From positions 1-5,315 of the forward strand of contig CAIXEV010000224.1 in NCBI GenBank assembly GCA_903918555.1: 5,315 nucleotides of DNA. The letters run 5' to 3'. The position numbers and the translations under genes were made by a program. Origin of the DNA: an uncultured bacterium. Lineage in GTDB: Bacteria; Planctomycetota; Phycisphaerae; Phycisphaerales; SM1A02. Positions 5,298 to 5,315 of this stretch are shown here, in pieces (the first letter of the stretch is position 1; each line of letters opens with the position of its first letter). The notes under the pieces were generated by a model. The model saw nothing but the letters and a program-made list of their open reading frames with translations. It was not told where the DNA came from and ran no database searches.

Positions 5298-5315
5298 GGT
5301 GCCCGGCACGTGCCA
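5298..5315. repeat. GGCACGTGCC repeat C, inverted copy upstream of the degenerate ketosynthase
   Basis: This 18-base stretch is the reverse complement of 1231-1248 except for one base (A to G in the spacer). It contains the palindrome GGCACGTGCC at 5305-5314 and a second inverted repeat, GTGCC-C-GGCAC, at 5300-5309 and nearby. It ends 24 bases before the ATG at 5273 and reaches the window edge, so more copies may follow. It lies in the promoter or leader region of the ketosynthase pair unless another gene abuts it outside the window. Confidence 0.72.

Overview
The window is strongly GC-rich bacterial DNA. All four supported genes are on the minus strand, so they read from right to left. The two secreted proteins end in a PAPG-type, PEP-CTERM-like sorting tail with a terminal Arg cluster, and the keto-synthase pair includes a catalytically degenerate partner. 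Together with weak Shine-Dalgarno sites, this suggests a planctomycete, perhaps a Phycisphaerae-like lineage. That placement is inferred from protein style, not from a marker gene.

Right half (about 2578-5273): two adjacent ketosynthase-fold genes with a 41 bp gap and no terminator between them, so probably one transcript. The upstream gene (3948-5273) has lost every catalytic residue of the family: the nucleophilic Cys is Glu190, the two His are Tyr335 and Ala372, and the conserved Lys is Ala367. It resembles a chain-length-factor-type partner. The downstream gene (2578-3906) is an intact FabF/KAS II-like enzyme (Cys185, His333, Lys365, His370). The simplest reading is a KS-CLF-like heterodimer that makes an acyl or polyketide chain. 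No ACP, ketoreductase or dehydratase lies inside the window, so the product is unknown.

Left half (about 109-2248): two tandem paralogous genes for secreted proteins of about 300 residues. Each has a Sec signal peptide, a cysteine-free Gly/Ser/Asn/Asp-rich body and the same C-terminal sorting tail. Each is probably its own transcription unit. The 1340-2248 gene has a clear intrinsic terminator at 1285-1316, and the 109-1002 gene has a hairpin at 1-20 at the window edge that may be its terminator. Their function is unknown.

Between the genes, a family of short palindromic repeats built from the half-site GTGCC/GGCAC occurs at three separated places: 47-94, 1211-1248 and 5298-5315. The second and third are inverted copies that match at 17 of 18 positions. 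The repeat family and the Glu-substituted ketosynthase are the two observations most worth following up.
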